Assembly: GCA_016719295.1 (NCBI GenBank)
Contig: JADKAF010000001.1
Coordinates: 1,612,001 to 1,676,000, forward strand
From: Planctomycetota bacterium
GTDB lineage: Bacteria > Planctomycetota > UBA1135 > JADKAF01
Direction of reading: 5' to 3'
DNA: 64,000 nucleotides
The position numbers were made by a program, and so were the translations under genes. The notes below the pieces were generated by a model that was not told the origin of the DNA, did no database searches, and was given only the letters and a program-made list of their open reading frames with translations. This document shows positions 36,352 through 45,602 of this stretch, piece after piece (position 1 is the first letter of the stretch; every line of letters begins with the position of its first letter).

Positions 36352-37379
36352 TTGAAACGCGACGAGCTCACGATCGAGATCGACGAATGCTCCGGCTCTC
36401 CGGCGGAGGTCGAGGCCTTGGTCGCCCTCTTCCGGCGCAGCTACGCGCCGGTGCCCGAGGTGTTCCAGCCGCGCAGCCGACGCCGCTGGCGGTGGAAGTA
36501 CGGCGCGGCGAACGAGCGCTGCGCGTCCTCTCCGCGAGCGCCCAGGGCCGCACCATCGCTCACGTCGGCGGCCTCAGCTATCGCTGGCGCAACTCGCTTT
36601 CCGCGGCGCGCTCCATCCAAGCTACCGACCATATGGTCGATCCCGGCTGGCGCGCCGGTCTGCGCGCCGGGAAGCTCTTCCGCCGCGTGATGGGCGCGTG
36701 GGTGGAGCGCTTCTGCCGCCCGGAGCTCCATGCCATCGGCTGGGGCTTCCCCTCCGCGCACGACTTTCGCCTCGGCGAGCGCTTCTTCGGCTACGCGAGC
36801 CTCGGTCCGGTGCGCGTCCTCGTGCAGAACGAGCTCGGCGCGCTCCAGCGCCACCGTCCGCTCCTCTCGACCTTCGCGCACGCTCCATGCGCCGATCCCG
36901 AGCTCGACGCGCCTTCGATCGACCAGCTCTGGCGTCGGGCCAGCGCGGCGCTTCCGCTCACCCACGAGCGCGACGCGGCCTTCCTCCGCTGGCGCTACGC
37001 CACGCATCCGACGCGGCGCTACGAGATCCTGACGATCCACGACGACGCGCGCTTCCTCCGCGCGCTCGCCGTGCTCCGAAGCGGCGGACTCGCCCGAGAC
37101 ACGACGACGATCCTCGAGTGGCTCGTCGATCCGGAGGACGGCGATGCCGCGGCGAGCATGCTCGCGCACATCGCACAGCGCGCCGAGCAGCGAGGGTCCG
37201 GAGCGATCGTCCTCTGGTGCGCGCCCTGGCGGGTCGAAGCGCCGCTCTTCCGACGCGCGGGCTTCGTCGAGCACGCCTCGGCGCTGCGGCACACCGCGCG
37301 CTGCTTCGATCCGCGCGTCTCGCTCGCCGATCTCCGCGACGGCTGCGCATGGACGCTGGGGGACGTCGATTTCCTCTGA
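36352..37379 (+). CDS. GNAT-like acetyltransferase (one frameshift)
   Basis: Two overlapping frames read as one protein of about 342 residues. The first (TTG 36352) gives EVEALVALFRRSYAPVPEVF and RWRWKYGAAN, where RxxWKY is typical of a GNAT group often found with polysaccharide genes. The second continues with ALRVLSASAQGRTIAHVGGL, DHMVDPGWRAGLRAGKLFRR (acetyl-CoA-binding turn), then a second GNAT-like half with AAFLRWRYATHP. The break is at about 36505-36520, in a GCGCGGCG stretch where one base seems missing. Upstream start choice is uncertain. The substrate is unknown, perhaps a sugar amine or peptide. Sequence error or a decaying gene are both possible. Confidence 0.6.
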
Positions 37380-37406
37380 GCGCGACGGAGCTCGACCGAG
37401 GAGCCC

Positions 37407-39008
37407 TCAAGTGCTCCCTTGCATCGTGCGCAGCGGCGCGTAGCTCGGCCGCGGTCCCGGCGCGTCGCGGCGCACGCGGCGCAGCAGCGCCTCTCCGATG
37501 CGCGTGCGACGGAAGGCGCACCAGGCGTAGCGCGCGGCGGTGCGCAGGCGGAAGAGCGCGGTGAAGAGGCGGTGCTCGATGCGCAGGCGGAACGCGTGAT
37601 GCGCGAGGCGCCAACGAGCGAGGCGACGCAGGCGGTCGAAGACGAGCCCGCGCACTCCGGGCGGACGCGGAGCGACCCACGCGACCCAGAAGGTCCACGC
37701 GATCGCCTTCGAGCGCCCGCGCCATTCGCGCAGCACCTCGCGGCGCGGGCGCGGACCGTACCAGGGCAGCTCGAGGTGCAGCGTGTCGAGGCGCATGTGC
37801 TCGCGCAGCGTGCGCGGCCGCGTGAGGACGCCGTCGCGGATCAGGCGCTCGTACGAAGCGGTGCCCGGGGGCGGCATGAAGAGATACCAGCTCACGTCCA
37901 GGTTCGGCTGCAGCGCGTGGATGCGATGCAAGGTGTCCAACGAAGCGTGCAGGTCCTCCGGCGCCTCTTCGGGCAGGCCCACCATGAAGTTCAACGAGAG
38001 ATGGAGGCCGAGACGGCGGAAGCGCGCCGCGAGCTCGTAGATGTCGCCCACCCGGATGTCCTTCTGCGCGGCATCGGCGACGCGCTGCACGCCCGTCTCG
38101 TAGCCGATGTTGATGCTGCGCAGACCGGCGTCCACGAGGGTCGCGAGCTCTGCTTCGTCGAGCGCGAGCACTTGGTCCACGCGACCATTGCAGTACCACG
38201 CGAGCCCGAGGTCGGCCGCGGAGAGTCGCCGCGCGAGGTCGAGCACGCGCGCCTTGGAGGTGAAGAAGTTGTCGTCGAAGAAGAGCACCGTGTGGAAGCC
38301 GCGAGCGCGCAGCTCGCGCAGGTGCTCGATCACGAGCTCGTTCGCCCGCGGACGAAAGGTGCGGGTGGCGACGGGGATGCCACAGAAGCTGCAGCGATGT
38401 GGGCAGCCATAGCTCGAGAGGTAGTTCACGATCCCCTGGCCCGCGATATAGGCCAGAGGGCGCTCGATCAGCTCGTACGCGGGCAGGACGGGATCCAGCT
38501 CGCGCAGAGCTGCTGGCTCCGTTCCGACGTGCAGCGTGCCGCGAGCGTCGCGCCACGCAACGCCCGGCAGGCCCTCCAAGCTCGCGCCGGCGCGGAGCCG
38601 CTCCGCGATCGCGACCGCGAGATCCTCGCCGCGTCCACGGGCGACCACGTCGACCCAGCGCGCGAGCTCGTCCTGCGTCCACAGCTCGGTGAGCAAGGTC
38701 GGGCTCCAGCCGCCCCAGACGAACGTCACGCGGGGCCACCTGCGGCGCAGCTTCCGCGCCAGCGAGAGCGCGGCGCGGATCTGCCAGCCGCCCATCACGC
38801 TGAAGCCCACGTAGATCGGCTCCGCTTCGTCGCGCAGCGCCTCGGCCACGCGTGCCGTCACGTTCTCGTCCATCACGCGCACGCGGAAGCCCGCGCGCTG
38901 CAGCGGCGCGGCGAGGACGAGCGGCGCCAAGGGGAACCCGAGGAGCTTCTCCGGATCCGGTTGGTCCGGCTCGATGCGAGGGAAGATCAGGATCACCGAG
39001 TCGGCCAT
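37407..39008 (-). CDS. B12-binding-domain radical SAM protein
   Basis: A 533-residue protein starting at ATG 39006-39008 (MADSVILIFPR). Residues 1-150 match the cobalamin-binding fold of class B radical SAM enzymes, with PLAPLVLAAPLQRAGF and VTFVWGGWSPTLL; the DxHxxG cobalamin-ligand His is not evident. The radical SAM core has the cluster motif YGCPHRCSFCG near residue 205, then LFFDDNFFTSKARV and INIGYETGVQ. The C-terminal 120 residues are rich in Arg, Trp and Ala. Relatives perform methyl transfers or ring rearrangements in lipid, hopanoid, bacteriochlorophyll or antibiotic pathways, but the substrate here is unknown. It converges with the GNAT gene, 27 bases apart. Confidence 0.82.
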   Translation of the reverse strand: MADSVILIFPRIEPDQPDPEKLLGFPLAPLVLAAPLQRAGFRVRVMDENVTARVAEALRDEAEPIYVGFSVMGGWQIRAALSLARKLRRRWPRVTFVWGGWSPTLLTELWTQDELARWVDVVARGRGEDLAVAIAERLRAGASLEGLPGVAWRDARGTLHVGTEPAALRELDPVLPAYELIERPLAYIAGQGIVNYLSSYGCPHRCSFCGIPVATRTFRPRANELVIEHLRELRARGFHTVLFFDDNFFTSKARVLDLARRLSAADLGLAWYCNGRVDQVLALDEAELATLVDAGLRSINIGYETGVQRVADAAQKDIRVGDIYELAARFRRLGLHLSLNFMVGLPEEAPEDLHASLDTLHRIHALQPNLDVSWYLFMPPPGTASYERLIRDGVLTRPRTLREHMRLDTLHLELPWYGPRPRREVLREWRGRSKAIAWTFWVAWVAPRPPGVRGLVFDRLRRLARWRLAHHAFRLRIEHRLFTALFRLRTAARYAWCAFRRTRIGEALLRRVRRDAPGPRPSYAPLRTMQGST

Positions 39009-39039
39009 CGGCGGTGCCTCCAGCACGCGAGCATAACAG

Positions 39040-39194
39040 CCTGTCGAAGACGTGCTTCGAAGCTGGGAACGAGGCATCGGGCGTCCCGCCGCGGCGCAGG
39101 AACCGGCGCCGAAGCGCGTGCTTCCGCGAGGATCCGCCAACGATGGCGGGGCGACCGAGGCGCGCTCGCCAGCGCGAAGGACGCCTTCGACAGG
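39040..39194 (-). repeat. Dispersed MITE-like repeat, copy 2 (with terminal inverted repeats)
   Basis: 155 bases flanked by 13-base imperfect inverted repeats: CCTGTCGAAGACG at 39040-39052 and the reverse complement of CCTGTCGAAGGCG at 39182-39194. It matches 5924-6118 in reverse orientation, with exact words at 39052-39066 (15), 39070-39087 (18) and 39091-39109 (19). It has no coding capacity. No target-site duplication is obvious. Confidence 0.75.
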
Positions 39195-39297
39195 CGGAGG
39201 AACTCTGCCGCGTTCCCGCCGAGCGATCGCCGCGCTCTCGAGCTCGCGCGCGCCGACACCTCGCGGCGCGGGGATCGCGTCGGGCGCGGAAGCGAAC

Positions 39298-39340
39298 GAA
39301 GCGGGGAGGGCCTCCGTTCGCCGGAGCCCCTCCCCGCTTC
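39298..39340 (-). terminator. Strong hairpin after the parvulin-like gene
   Basis: A 19-bp stem with one mismatch (39298-39316 with 39322-39340) closes a TTCGC loop 40 bases after the gene's stop. The stable UUCG-type loop and GC-rich stem fit an intrinsic terminator; no T-run is present. Confidence 0.78.
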
Positions 39341-39379
39341 GTCAGCGCGCGCTCGAGCGCCGCGCTCCGCCCGAGAGCC

Positions 39380-41041
39380 TCAGCGGATCTCGATCGGCGT
39401 CTTCTCGAGCACCTCGTTCGACCAGTCGAGGAAGCGCTTGTTCAGGTAGTCCTGGGAGACCAGCTCCTTCTTGCTCGGGTCGCTGATCTCGAGCGCCTTG
39501 AAGCCCGGCTGACGCCCGATCACCTTCACGATGTAGTAGCCGTAGGGTCCGAGCATCGGACCGGCGACCTCGCTCTTCTCGAGCTCGTGGAAGATGACGT
39601 CGCCGACGGAGTAGCCGTTCAGGAAGGAGTTGAACTCCGTCTCGCCGAGGAAGTTCTTCAGCGGGTTCTTGCCCTGCGGTCCGAAGCGGCCCTTCTTCGG
39701 CTCGGGCGCGGGCGGCGCCTGCGGGTTCTGCTGCTTCGGCGGATCGATGAAGCCCGAGTACTCGTCGAGCAGCTTCCCGAAGTCCTCGCCCGCCTGGATG
39801 CGGCGCCAGCACTCGTCGGCCCGGACGCGCGCCTTCTCGAACGCATCGGGGCCCGCAGGGGCGTTGGCGTAGAAGTTCCAAGCCGAGACGAGGATCACCT
39901 CCGCATCGACCTTGCCGTCGCCGAGGAAGTCCTTCGCGTACTCCGCGTGCGCTTGGAGGTGCGCGTCATCGAACTCGCCCGCGATGATCTGACGGTAGGA
40001 CTCCTGCAGACGGAAGTAGGTCCGGTACACGTCCATCGACGGGAACTTCTTGAACGCGAGCGCGATCACCTCGGGCGAGAAAGGCGTGTTCTCGTACTGC
40101 CCGTACTTCTCCTTCCAGGCGGCGAGGTACTGCTCCTGCGTCAAGTACTTGCCCTGCGCCTGCAGCGCCGCGGAGAGCGCCTCCACCATGCCGACCCACT
40201 TCATGGTCTGCACGCGCTCGTAGCTCTTGATGAAGGGCTCGATCATCGGCAGCACCTCGTCGGTGCGGATGATGCGCTCGTTCACCTGCAAGCAGGCCTC
40301 CGGCGCGATGCCGTCGATCGGGGTCTTCACCTCCGAGGTGTCGACCAGCGACTTCACCACCCACTGGCGCATGATGCGCTGGTAGAGCGGGTTCGGCGGC
40401 GTCACCTCGCCGGTCGCCGTCTGCTTGTTCCAGGCCTCCTTCAGCGAGTCGAGCATCTTGGAGGCGAACTCGGCGCCGCCTTGCGTCTCGATCGCGGCCT
40501 TCGTGACCTCGGGCCATTCGTTCGGGTTGTCGGGCAGGAAGACCTTGTCGAACTTCAGGGTGGCCTCGAAGTTCAGCCGGAAGGAGAGCGGCGTGTGGCC
40601 CTGCGCCTGCAGCACGTCCTCGAACTTGAGGTCGGGGTATTGCTCCTTGAACTGCTTGCGCGTCTCCTCGACCTTCGCGTCGACCTCCGCGTCGAGCACG
40701 CCGAAGCGCGAGGCATCGACGCCGCCCGCGATCTGCCGCGCGATCTCCTCCTCGAGCAGGATGCGCAGCTTCAAGAGCTCCATCACCTGGCGGCCATAGA
40801 TGTAGACGAGCTGGCGGTCGATCAAGCCCTTGTCGACCTCCTTGCCCGCCACGAAGAGCTTCGGCTCCTGGAACACGACCTCGCCGGCGCGCTTCTCGAT
40901 CGAGGCGAGCTTCTCGGCGACGGCCTTCAGGTCCTGGCCCGCCGCGGGAGGCTGGACCTCCTGGGCATGCGGCTGGGCATAGCCGAAGTGGAACGCCAGC
41001 GCCGCGAGGCCGAGCGTGAGGGAGAGCTTCCGGAGTTGCAT
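39380..41041 (-). CDS. Secreted parvulin/SurA-like peptidyl-prolyl isomerase or chaperone
   Basis: A 553-residue exported protein from ATG 41039-41041 with a signal peptide (LSLTLGLAALAFHFGYAQ). The N-terminal half is helical and highly charged (VDRQ-type text IDRQLVYIYGRQVMELLKLR, RKQFKEQYPDLKFEDVLQAQ), as in SurA chaperone domains. Residues about 410-520 look like a parvulin domain: EKARVRADECWRRIQAGEDF, DEYSGF, KGRFGPQGKNPLKNF, GYSVGDVIFHELEKSEVAGP and YGYYIVKVIGRQPG. A Pro-rich insert (PKQQNPQAPPAPEPK) interrupts it. It ends IEIR like the protein at 34581-36092. It probably folds outer-envelope proteins. Confidence 0.68.
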   Translation of the reverse strand: MQLRKLSLTLGLAALAFHFGYAQPHAQEVQPPAAGQDLKAVAEKLASIEKRAGEVVFQEPKLFVAGKEVDKGLIDRQLVYIYGRQVMELLKLRILLEEEIARQIAGGVDASRFGVLDAEVDAKVEETRKQFKEQYPDLKFEDVLQAQGHTPLSFRLNFEATLKFDKVFLPDNPNEWPEVTKAAIETQGGAEFASKMLDSLKEAWNKQTATGEVTPPNPLYQRIMRQWVVKSLVDTSEVKTPIDGIAPEACLQVNERIIRTDEVLPMIEPFIKSYERVQTMKWVGMVEALSAALQAQGKYLTQEQYLAAWKEKYGQYENTPFSPEVIALAFKKFPSMDVYRTYFRLQESYRQIIAGEFDDAHLQAHAEYAKDFLGDGKVDAEVILVSAWNFYANAPAGPDAFEKARVRADECWRRIQAGEDFGKLLDEYSGFIDPPKQQNPQAPPAPEPKKGRFGPQGKNPLKNFLGETEFNSFLNGYSVGDVIFHELEKSEVAGPMLGPYGYYIVKVIGRQPGFKALEISDPSKKELVSQDYLNKRFLDWSNEVLEKTPIEIR

Positions 41042-41321
41042 CGGAGGTACGGGGCTCTGCGCCCCGGTCGGGAGAGAGGGAGAACGAGGAGGAGACACCA
41101 GGGAGCGCCGACCGCGGGAGCAGGCGAGGGGGCCCGCACCCATTCGGCGAGGACGCTCGCCCGTGGAGGAATCGTGCAGCATGGCCGAGCGGCGTAGCGC
41201 TTTTCTCCAGCTTCTCCGGAAATCGCTCCGCCCCTCCACCGCCCCGGGCTACGAGCGCAACCGCCCGCGGCCGCCGTGGTATGTTCCCGGCCCCTCTACC
41301 TCTTGGAGCCCGCTCCCCCTC

Positions 41322-42023
41322 GTGGCCTACGACCCCCGCACCCTGGCGATCCTCTCCGAAGTCCTGCACGCCCCGGTCCAGCACGACGCGCGGAAGCTCC
41401 AGGGCCTGCACGCCGCGCTCTTCCAGGACGCGGCGCTGAACTACGTGAACTTCGCGCTCGTCCCCGGCGGAGCCACGCTCTCCAATCCGACGATGCAGCC
41501 CGGGCAGGTATCGGCGGTCTCGTTCCTGGTCGATCGCTTCCAGGTGCGAGAGGAGCTCGGCAACAGCACGCCCGAGGAGTTCGGTCGGCGTCTCGAGGGC
41601 CTCGCGCGCCTCGCGAGCGAGCACCTCTCGCTGCAGCGTTACCTCGCGCAGCAGGTGCTCTTCCGCGCGCTGGTGCAGCCGCGGCACTTCTCCGATGCGC
41701 GCGAGTATCTGGCGCACGGCATGTGGTCGATCCCCCGCGAGCGCCTGGCCGTCATCGGTCGACCCGCGCAGCTCCTCGGCTACCGCGCGGTCTATCCGCA
41801 GACGCCGACTGACCCGAGCCTCTACCAGCTCCGCGTCGAGTCGTTCCAGAACGACCCGCGCTCGCTCTTCATCGAGCTCGGCGCCACCTTCGCCGCGACG
41901 CAGGCGGAGTTCGCGCCGACGCCGACGGAGCTGCGGGCGAACGTCGAGAAGGCGCACGGCTTCCTCCACAAGCGCGTGCTGCCGTTCCTCGAGCAGTTCG
42001 ACCAATCGCAGCCGAGCGCGTGA
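41322..42023 (+). CDS. Conserved protein of unknown function (AYDPRTLA family)
   Basis: I chose GTG 41322 (VAYDPRTLAILSEVL), giving 233 residues, because the text before it is Arg/Pro-rich and unlike folded protein; ATG 41181 behind ggagga is a real alternative. Recognisable stretches are QGLHAALFQDAALNYVNFAL, ATLSNPTMQPGQVSAVSFLV and DRFQVREELGNSTPEEFGRR. I recall proteins with a similar opening (AYDPRTLAF) in planctomycete genomes but know no function. There is no signal peptide in the short version and no membrane segment. It is followed by a lipoprotein gene with overlapping ends, and is divergent from the parvulin-like gene. Confidence 0.65.
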   Translation: MAYDPRTLAILSEVLHAPVQHDARKLQGLHAALFQDAALNYVNFALVPGGATLSNPTMQPGQVSAVSFLVDRFQVREELGNSTPEEFGRRLEGLARLASEHLSLQRYLAQQVLFRALVQPRHFSDAREYLAHGMWSIPRERLAVIGRPAQLLGYRAVYPQTPTDPSLYQLRVESFQNDPRSLFIELGATFAATQAEFAPTPTELRANVEKAHGFLHKRVLPFLEQFDQSQPSA

Positions 42024-42025
42024 GC

Positions 42026-42883
42026 ATGAGCCTCCAGGCATCGCGGCTCCTTTTCGTCGCGAGCGCGCTCGCGGCGGCGAGCGGCTGCGGCCCCCGGGAT
42101 CCCGAGCCGCCGACGGTCGATCCGCAGGCGTTGAAGCCGCAGACGATGGTCGACGAGCGCTACGAAGCGCTGCTCCAGCGCCTCGATCCCCTGCCCGCGG
42201 GAGACGCGCGAAAGGTCGTGCTCGCCGTGCGCGGCGTGCCGATCCGCCGGGGCGACTTCGAGCGCATCCTCGAGCTCTGGCTGCCGACGGTCGATCCGGA
42301 GACCGCGCTGCAGCCGCTGCTCGAGGCCGCGCTGTTGAACGAGCTGCTCCCACGCGCGCTCGCGCTCGCGGCGACGCCCTTGGCCGACCTCGAGGCGATC
42401 GCGAGCACGCTCGAGAGCGCGCGCGGCAGCGATGGACGCTACGACTTGGCCGCGCTCGTGCGCTCGCTCGATCCGCTGAGCGCCGCGAGGGGCGACGCCG
42501 CGGAGATCTTCGAGCTGCAGGTCGAGCGCAAGCGCAACGCGCAGCCGTTCCTCGCCGCGCTCTCTCCGCGCCTCGCGCGCGTCGGCGATCAGGCCGGGCC
42601 GATCGTCACGCGCGACGGCGTCTTCGTCTTCGAGCGCGTCGATGCCTCCGGCGCCGGGCCACAGCCCGCGAGCCCGAACGCGCCGAGCGCGAGCGCGCTG
42701 TGGGTGCGCTCGGCCGCGCTGATCTGGCGCCTGGGCGAAGGCGCGGCGCCAGCCGCGGAGCCCCTGCGAGGCCAGGCGCTGCGGGAGCACCTCGATGCCG
42801 CCGCGCGCCTCGCGGTGAACGGCAAGGCAATGCAGATCCTCGACCCCGCCTACGCGGACGCCGTGCCGCGTTGGATCAAGTGA
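42026..42883 (+). CDS. Putative lipoprotein with SurA-like N-terminal features
   Basis: A 285-residue protein from ATG 42026 (GTG 42020 is possible). Residues 6-22 form a lipoprotein signal with the lipobox AASGC (FVASALAAASGCGPRD). Next, VVLAVRGVPIRRGDFERILE resembles the start of SurA/PrsA-type proteins ('vavVng..It..d....l'). The rest is helix-rich. A parvulin domain is not evident, though GDQAGPIVTRDGVFVFERVD near residue 195 resembles the family's final strand-helix ('GevS.Pv.t..G..i'). So it may be a degenerate prolyl isomerase anchored in a membrane. It follows the AYDPRTLA gene with no gap and precedes the HEAT gene. Confidence 0.55.
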   Translation: MSLQASRLLFVASALAAASGCGPRDPEPPTVDPQALKPQTMVDERYEALLQRLDPLPAGDARKVVLAVRGVPIRRGDFERILELWLPTVDPETALQPLLEAALLNELLPRALALAATPLADLEAIASTLESARGSDGRYDLAALVRSLDPLSAARGDAAEIFELQVERKRNAQPFLAALSPRLARVGDQAGPIVTRDGVFVFERVDASGAGPQPASPNAPSASALWVRSAALIWRLGEGAAPAAEPLRGQALREHLDAAARLAVNGKAMQILDPAYADAVPRWIK

Positions 42884-42903
42884 CGCCGAAGGCGAGCTCG
42901 CGC

Positions 42904-43803
42904 ATGCGTTCTCTCTCCCCGCTCCTGCACGTCGCGCTCTGTGTCCTGGGACCGCTGCTCGCGCTTCGCGCGCAGGAGCCGCCGCCCGACGAGAAAGCTC
43001 TCGCCTGGCCCAAGCTCGAAGCCGCCGCCGCGGCGAAGCTCCATCGCGTGCAGCAGGCGCTGCCGAAGCTCGCTGCGGACGACGAGAAGGGCTTCGCTTC
43101 GCTGCGCACCGAGATCGCGTTGATCGGCGCGGCCGCCGCGCCTCGCTTGCTGAAGGACCTGGCCAAGGCCGCGGAGAAGCCCGAGGAGAACGAGCTCTGG
43201 ATCGCGCGCTTGCGCTCGATGCTCGACCTCACCGCGACGGATCCGCAGCACTTGCCGCTCGTCGCGCGCGAGCTCGACGCGGCTTCGGCCGAGGTGCGTC
43301 TGTGGTGCGCCGAGCAGCTCCTCGCCACGGCCGACCCGCGCGCCCTCTCCCCGGCGCGCGCGCGCTACGAGAAGGAGAAGGATGCGCGCGTTCGCAGCAC
43401 GCTGCTGCTGCTGCGCTGCACGCTGGGAGACGCCGAGAGCCTGCCGGAGATCGAGAAGCTCCTGCGGAAGGAATGGGCGCGTTGGCGCGACCCGGCGCAC
43501 CGCGCGCTGCAGGGTCTGCGCGGCAAGGCGACCAGCGATGCGATGCTGACGCGTCTGCAGAGCTCGGCGGACGAGGAAGAGCGCCTCTTCGCGCTGCGCG
43601 TGCTGACCAGCGTCGGAGACAAGAGCGCGATCGATTCCATCGCCTCGTTCCTCGACGCCGATGCACGCGCTCTGCGCGAAGCCGCGGTGAACGCCCTGCG
43701 CGCCATCGTCGATCACCAGGAGCCGCGCTACGAGGTCTCGGTCTTCGACCTCGTGCAGCTCGTCGAGGAATGGAAGAAGCGGCTGCCGAGCCTCAAGCGT
43801 TGA
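42904..43803 (+). CDS. Secreted HEAT-repeat protein
   Basis: A 299-residue protein from ATG 42904 with a signal peptide (LLHVALCVLGPLLALRAQ). The mature part is a run of HEAT-like helical pairs, for example ASAEVRLWCAEQLLATADPR, DARVRSTLLLLRCTLGDAES and FALRVLTSVGDKSAIDSIAS. It has no catalytic motif. Such repeat proteins are scaffolds for protein binding. It is related in style to the HEAT+VWA protein at 7337-8849 but lacks VWA. Its stop overlaps the TTG start of the ABC exporter that follows. Confidence 0.75.
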   Translation: MRSLSPLLHVALCVLGPLLALRAQEPPPDEKALAWPKLEAAAAAKLHRVQQALPKLAADDEKGFASLRTEIALIGAAAAPRLLKDLAKAAEKPEENELWIARLRSMLDLTATDPQHLPLVARELDAASAEVRLWCAEQLLATADPRALSPARARYEKEKDARVRSTLLLLRCTLGDAESLPEIEKLLRKEWARWRDPAHRALQGLRGKATSDAMLTRLQSSADEEERLFALRVLTSVGDKSAIDSIASFLDADARALREAAVNALRAIVDHQEPRYEVSVFDLVQLVEEWKKRLPSLKR

Positions 43804-45587
43804 GCGCGGCTCCGCGCCTCGACGCGGAGCGCCTCTCCTCGACGGCGATCCTGCTCCGCATCCTCGCCCGCCTGCGCCGCTATCCCCTCCGAGCGGCGGG
43901 CTCGCTGCTGCTCGCTGCGACCTGCATCGCGCTCGTGCTCGTGCTGCCGGCGGTGACGCAGCGCTTCTTGGACGAGGTGATCCCGAACGGAGCCACCGAG
44001 CGCATCCTGCCCCTCGCGGCGCTGGGCGTCGGAGCGATCGCGTTGCGCCAGCTCCTCGCGACGCTGCGGACGATCTGGAACCAGCGCTTCGAGCAACGCG
44101 TCCTGCACGACCTGCGGAGCGAGCTCTTCGCGAAGGTCCTGCGCCTGCCGATGCGCTGGTTCGATCGGCAGCAGACCGGAGACGTGCTGGCGCGCCTCGG
44201 CGGCGACGTGCCGGCGATGGAGCGCGTGATCGTCGAGGGCGTCGACCAGGCGATGAGCGGGCTGCTGCAGTTCTCGCTCGTCTTCGGCTACCTGCTCTAT
44301 CTCCATCCGGGCCTCGCCTGGCTCAGCGTGGCGCCGCTGCCGATCGTGGCGCTCGCCACCTGGATCTACGGACGCATCGCCGAGCCGCGCTGGAGAGCCG
44401 CGGGCGAAGCCGGTGCCGCGCTGCAGACGCAGCTCCACGACAGCATCGCCGGCATCCGCGAAGTGAAGGCGTACACGGCCGAAGGCGCGCAGCTTGCGCG
44501 CTTCGAGGAGCGCAGCGCCGCGGCGCGAGGCGCGCTCGCGCGCGTGACACGCGCCAGCGCGCTGGTCTGGCCCTTCGTCTCGCTCGTCGCCGAGAGCGGG
44601 ATCATGCTCACCGTCGCGGTCGGCACCTGGTGGATCCTGAGCGGCGCGACCACGCTGGGCACCTTGAGCGCGGTCATCCTCTCCTGGGGCTTCCTCTACG
44701 AGCCGATCAGCCGCGTGGCCCCCCTCGCGCAGCGCTTCGCCGCCGGCATCGCCTCCGGCCAGCGCGTCTACGCGATCCTGGATCTCGCCGACGAAGAGGG
44801 CCTGGGCGTCGGCGCGCGCCCCGCGGAGCTCCGCGGGCACGTGCGCTTCGAGGGCGTCGACTTCTCCTACGGCGAGCGCGAGCCGGCGCTGCAGGAGATC
44901 GACCTCGAGGCCCTGCCGGGCCGGACCGTGGCGCTGGTCGGTCGCACGGGCTCCGGCAAGAGCACGTTGCTCCAGCTCCTCGCGCGCTTCTACGAGCCCA
45001 CGCGAGGCGCGATCACCCTCGACGGCCGAGAGCTCCGCGAGCTCGACAAGCGCTGGCTGCGCGCGCGCATCGGCTACGTCGCGCAGGAGCCCTTCCTCTT
45101 AGATCTCTCGCTCCGCGAGAACCTGCTCCTCGCGCGTCCCGACGCGAGCGACGAGCAGCTCTGGGAAGCGCTTCGCGCAGCGAACGCCGAGAGCTTCGTC
45201 GCGCGCCTGCCCGGCGGCCTCGACGCGCGCTGCGGCGAGCGCGGACGGGGTCTCAGCGGCGGCGAGCGCCAGCGCTTGAGCATCGCGCGCGCGCTGCTCG
45301 CCGATCCCAGGCTGCTGCTCCTCGACGAAGCGACGAGCGCGGTGGACAACGAGACCGAGCGCTTGATCCAGGAGGCGCTCGATCGCCTGCGCCGCGATCG
45401 CACCTGCTTCGTCATCGCGCATCGCCTGAGCACGGTGCAGCACGCCGATCTCATCTGCGTGATGGAGCGCGGGCGCATCGTCGAGCGCGGCACGCACGAG
45501 GAGCTGCTCGCGCGCGGGGGCGCCTATGCGCGGCTCTGTGCGGCGGGCTTCGAAGCGCGAGCGCAGCCCCCCACGCCGAGCGCCTGA
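43800..45587 (+). CDS. ABC exporter, fused half-transporter (MsbA/LmrA-like)
   Basis: A 595-residue exporter with six membrane helices (about residues 25-300) followed by the ATPase: Walker A GRTGSGKST, LSGGERQRLSIARALLADP, LLLLDEATSAVDNETE and the H-loop AHRLSTV. I chose TTG 43800, which overlaps the stop of the HEAT gene (TTGA); ATG-type starts are absent nearby. It likely works as a homodimer in the inner membrane. The substrate is unknown. It is a second exporter, distinct from that at 32572-34584, and lacks the long first loop of that one. It converges with the amidohydrolase gene. Confidence 0.9.
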   Translation: MSAAPRLDAERLSSTAILLRILARLRRYPLRAAGSLLLAATCIALVLVLPAVTQRFLDEVIPNGATERILPLAALGVGAIALRQLLATLRTIWNQRFEQRVLHDLRSELFAKVLRLPMRWFDRQQTGDVLARLGGDVPAMERVIVEGVDQAMSGLLQFSLVFGYLLYLHPGLAWLSVAPLPIVALATWIYGRIAEPRWRAAGEAGAALQTQLHDSIAGIREVKAYTAEGAQLARFEERSAAARGALARVTRASALVWPFVSLVAESGIMLTVAVGTWWILSGATTLGTLSAVILSWGFLYEPISRVAPLAQRFAAGIASGQRVYAILDLADEEGLGVGARPAELRGHVRFEGVDFSYGEREPALQEIDLEALPGRTVALVGRTGSGKSTLLQLLARFYEPTRGAITLDGRELRELDKRWLRARIGYVAQEPFLLDLSLRENLLLARPDASDEQLWEALRAANAESFVARLPGGLDARCGERGRGLSGGERQRLSIARALLADPRLLLLDEATSAVDNETERLIQEALDRLRRDRTCFVIAHRLSTVQHADLICVMERGRIVERGTHEELLARGGAYARLCAAGFEARAQPPTPSA

Positions 45588-45602
45588 GCAGCGATCGCCC
45601 CG

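Larger units (their letters stand above)
39009..39379. other. Intergenic region with dispersed repeat and terminator
   Basis: The 371 bases hold copy 2 of the MITE-like repeat (39040-39194) and a strong terminator (39298-39340) for the parvulin-like gene. The first 31 bases left of the repeat must contain the ribosome site of the radical SAM gene, so the element lies in or near its promoter. No gene is seen. Confidence 0.65.
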
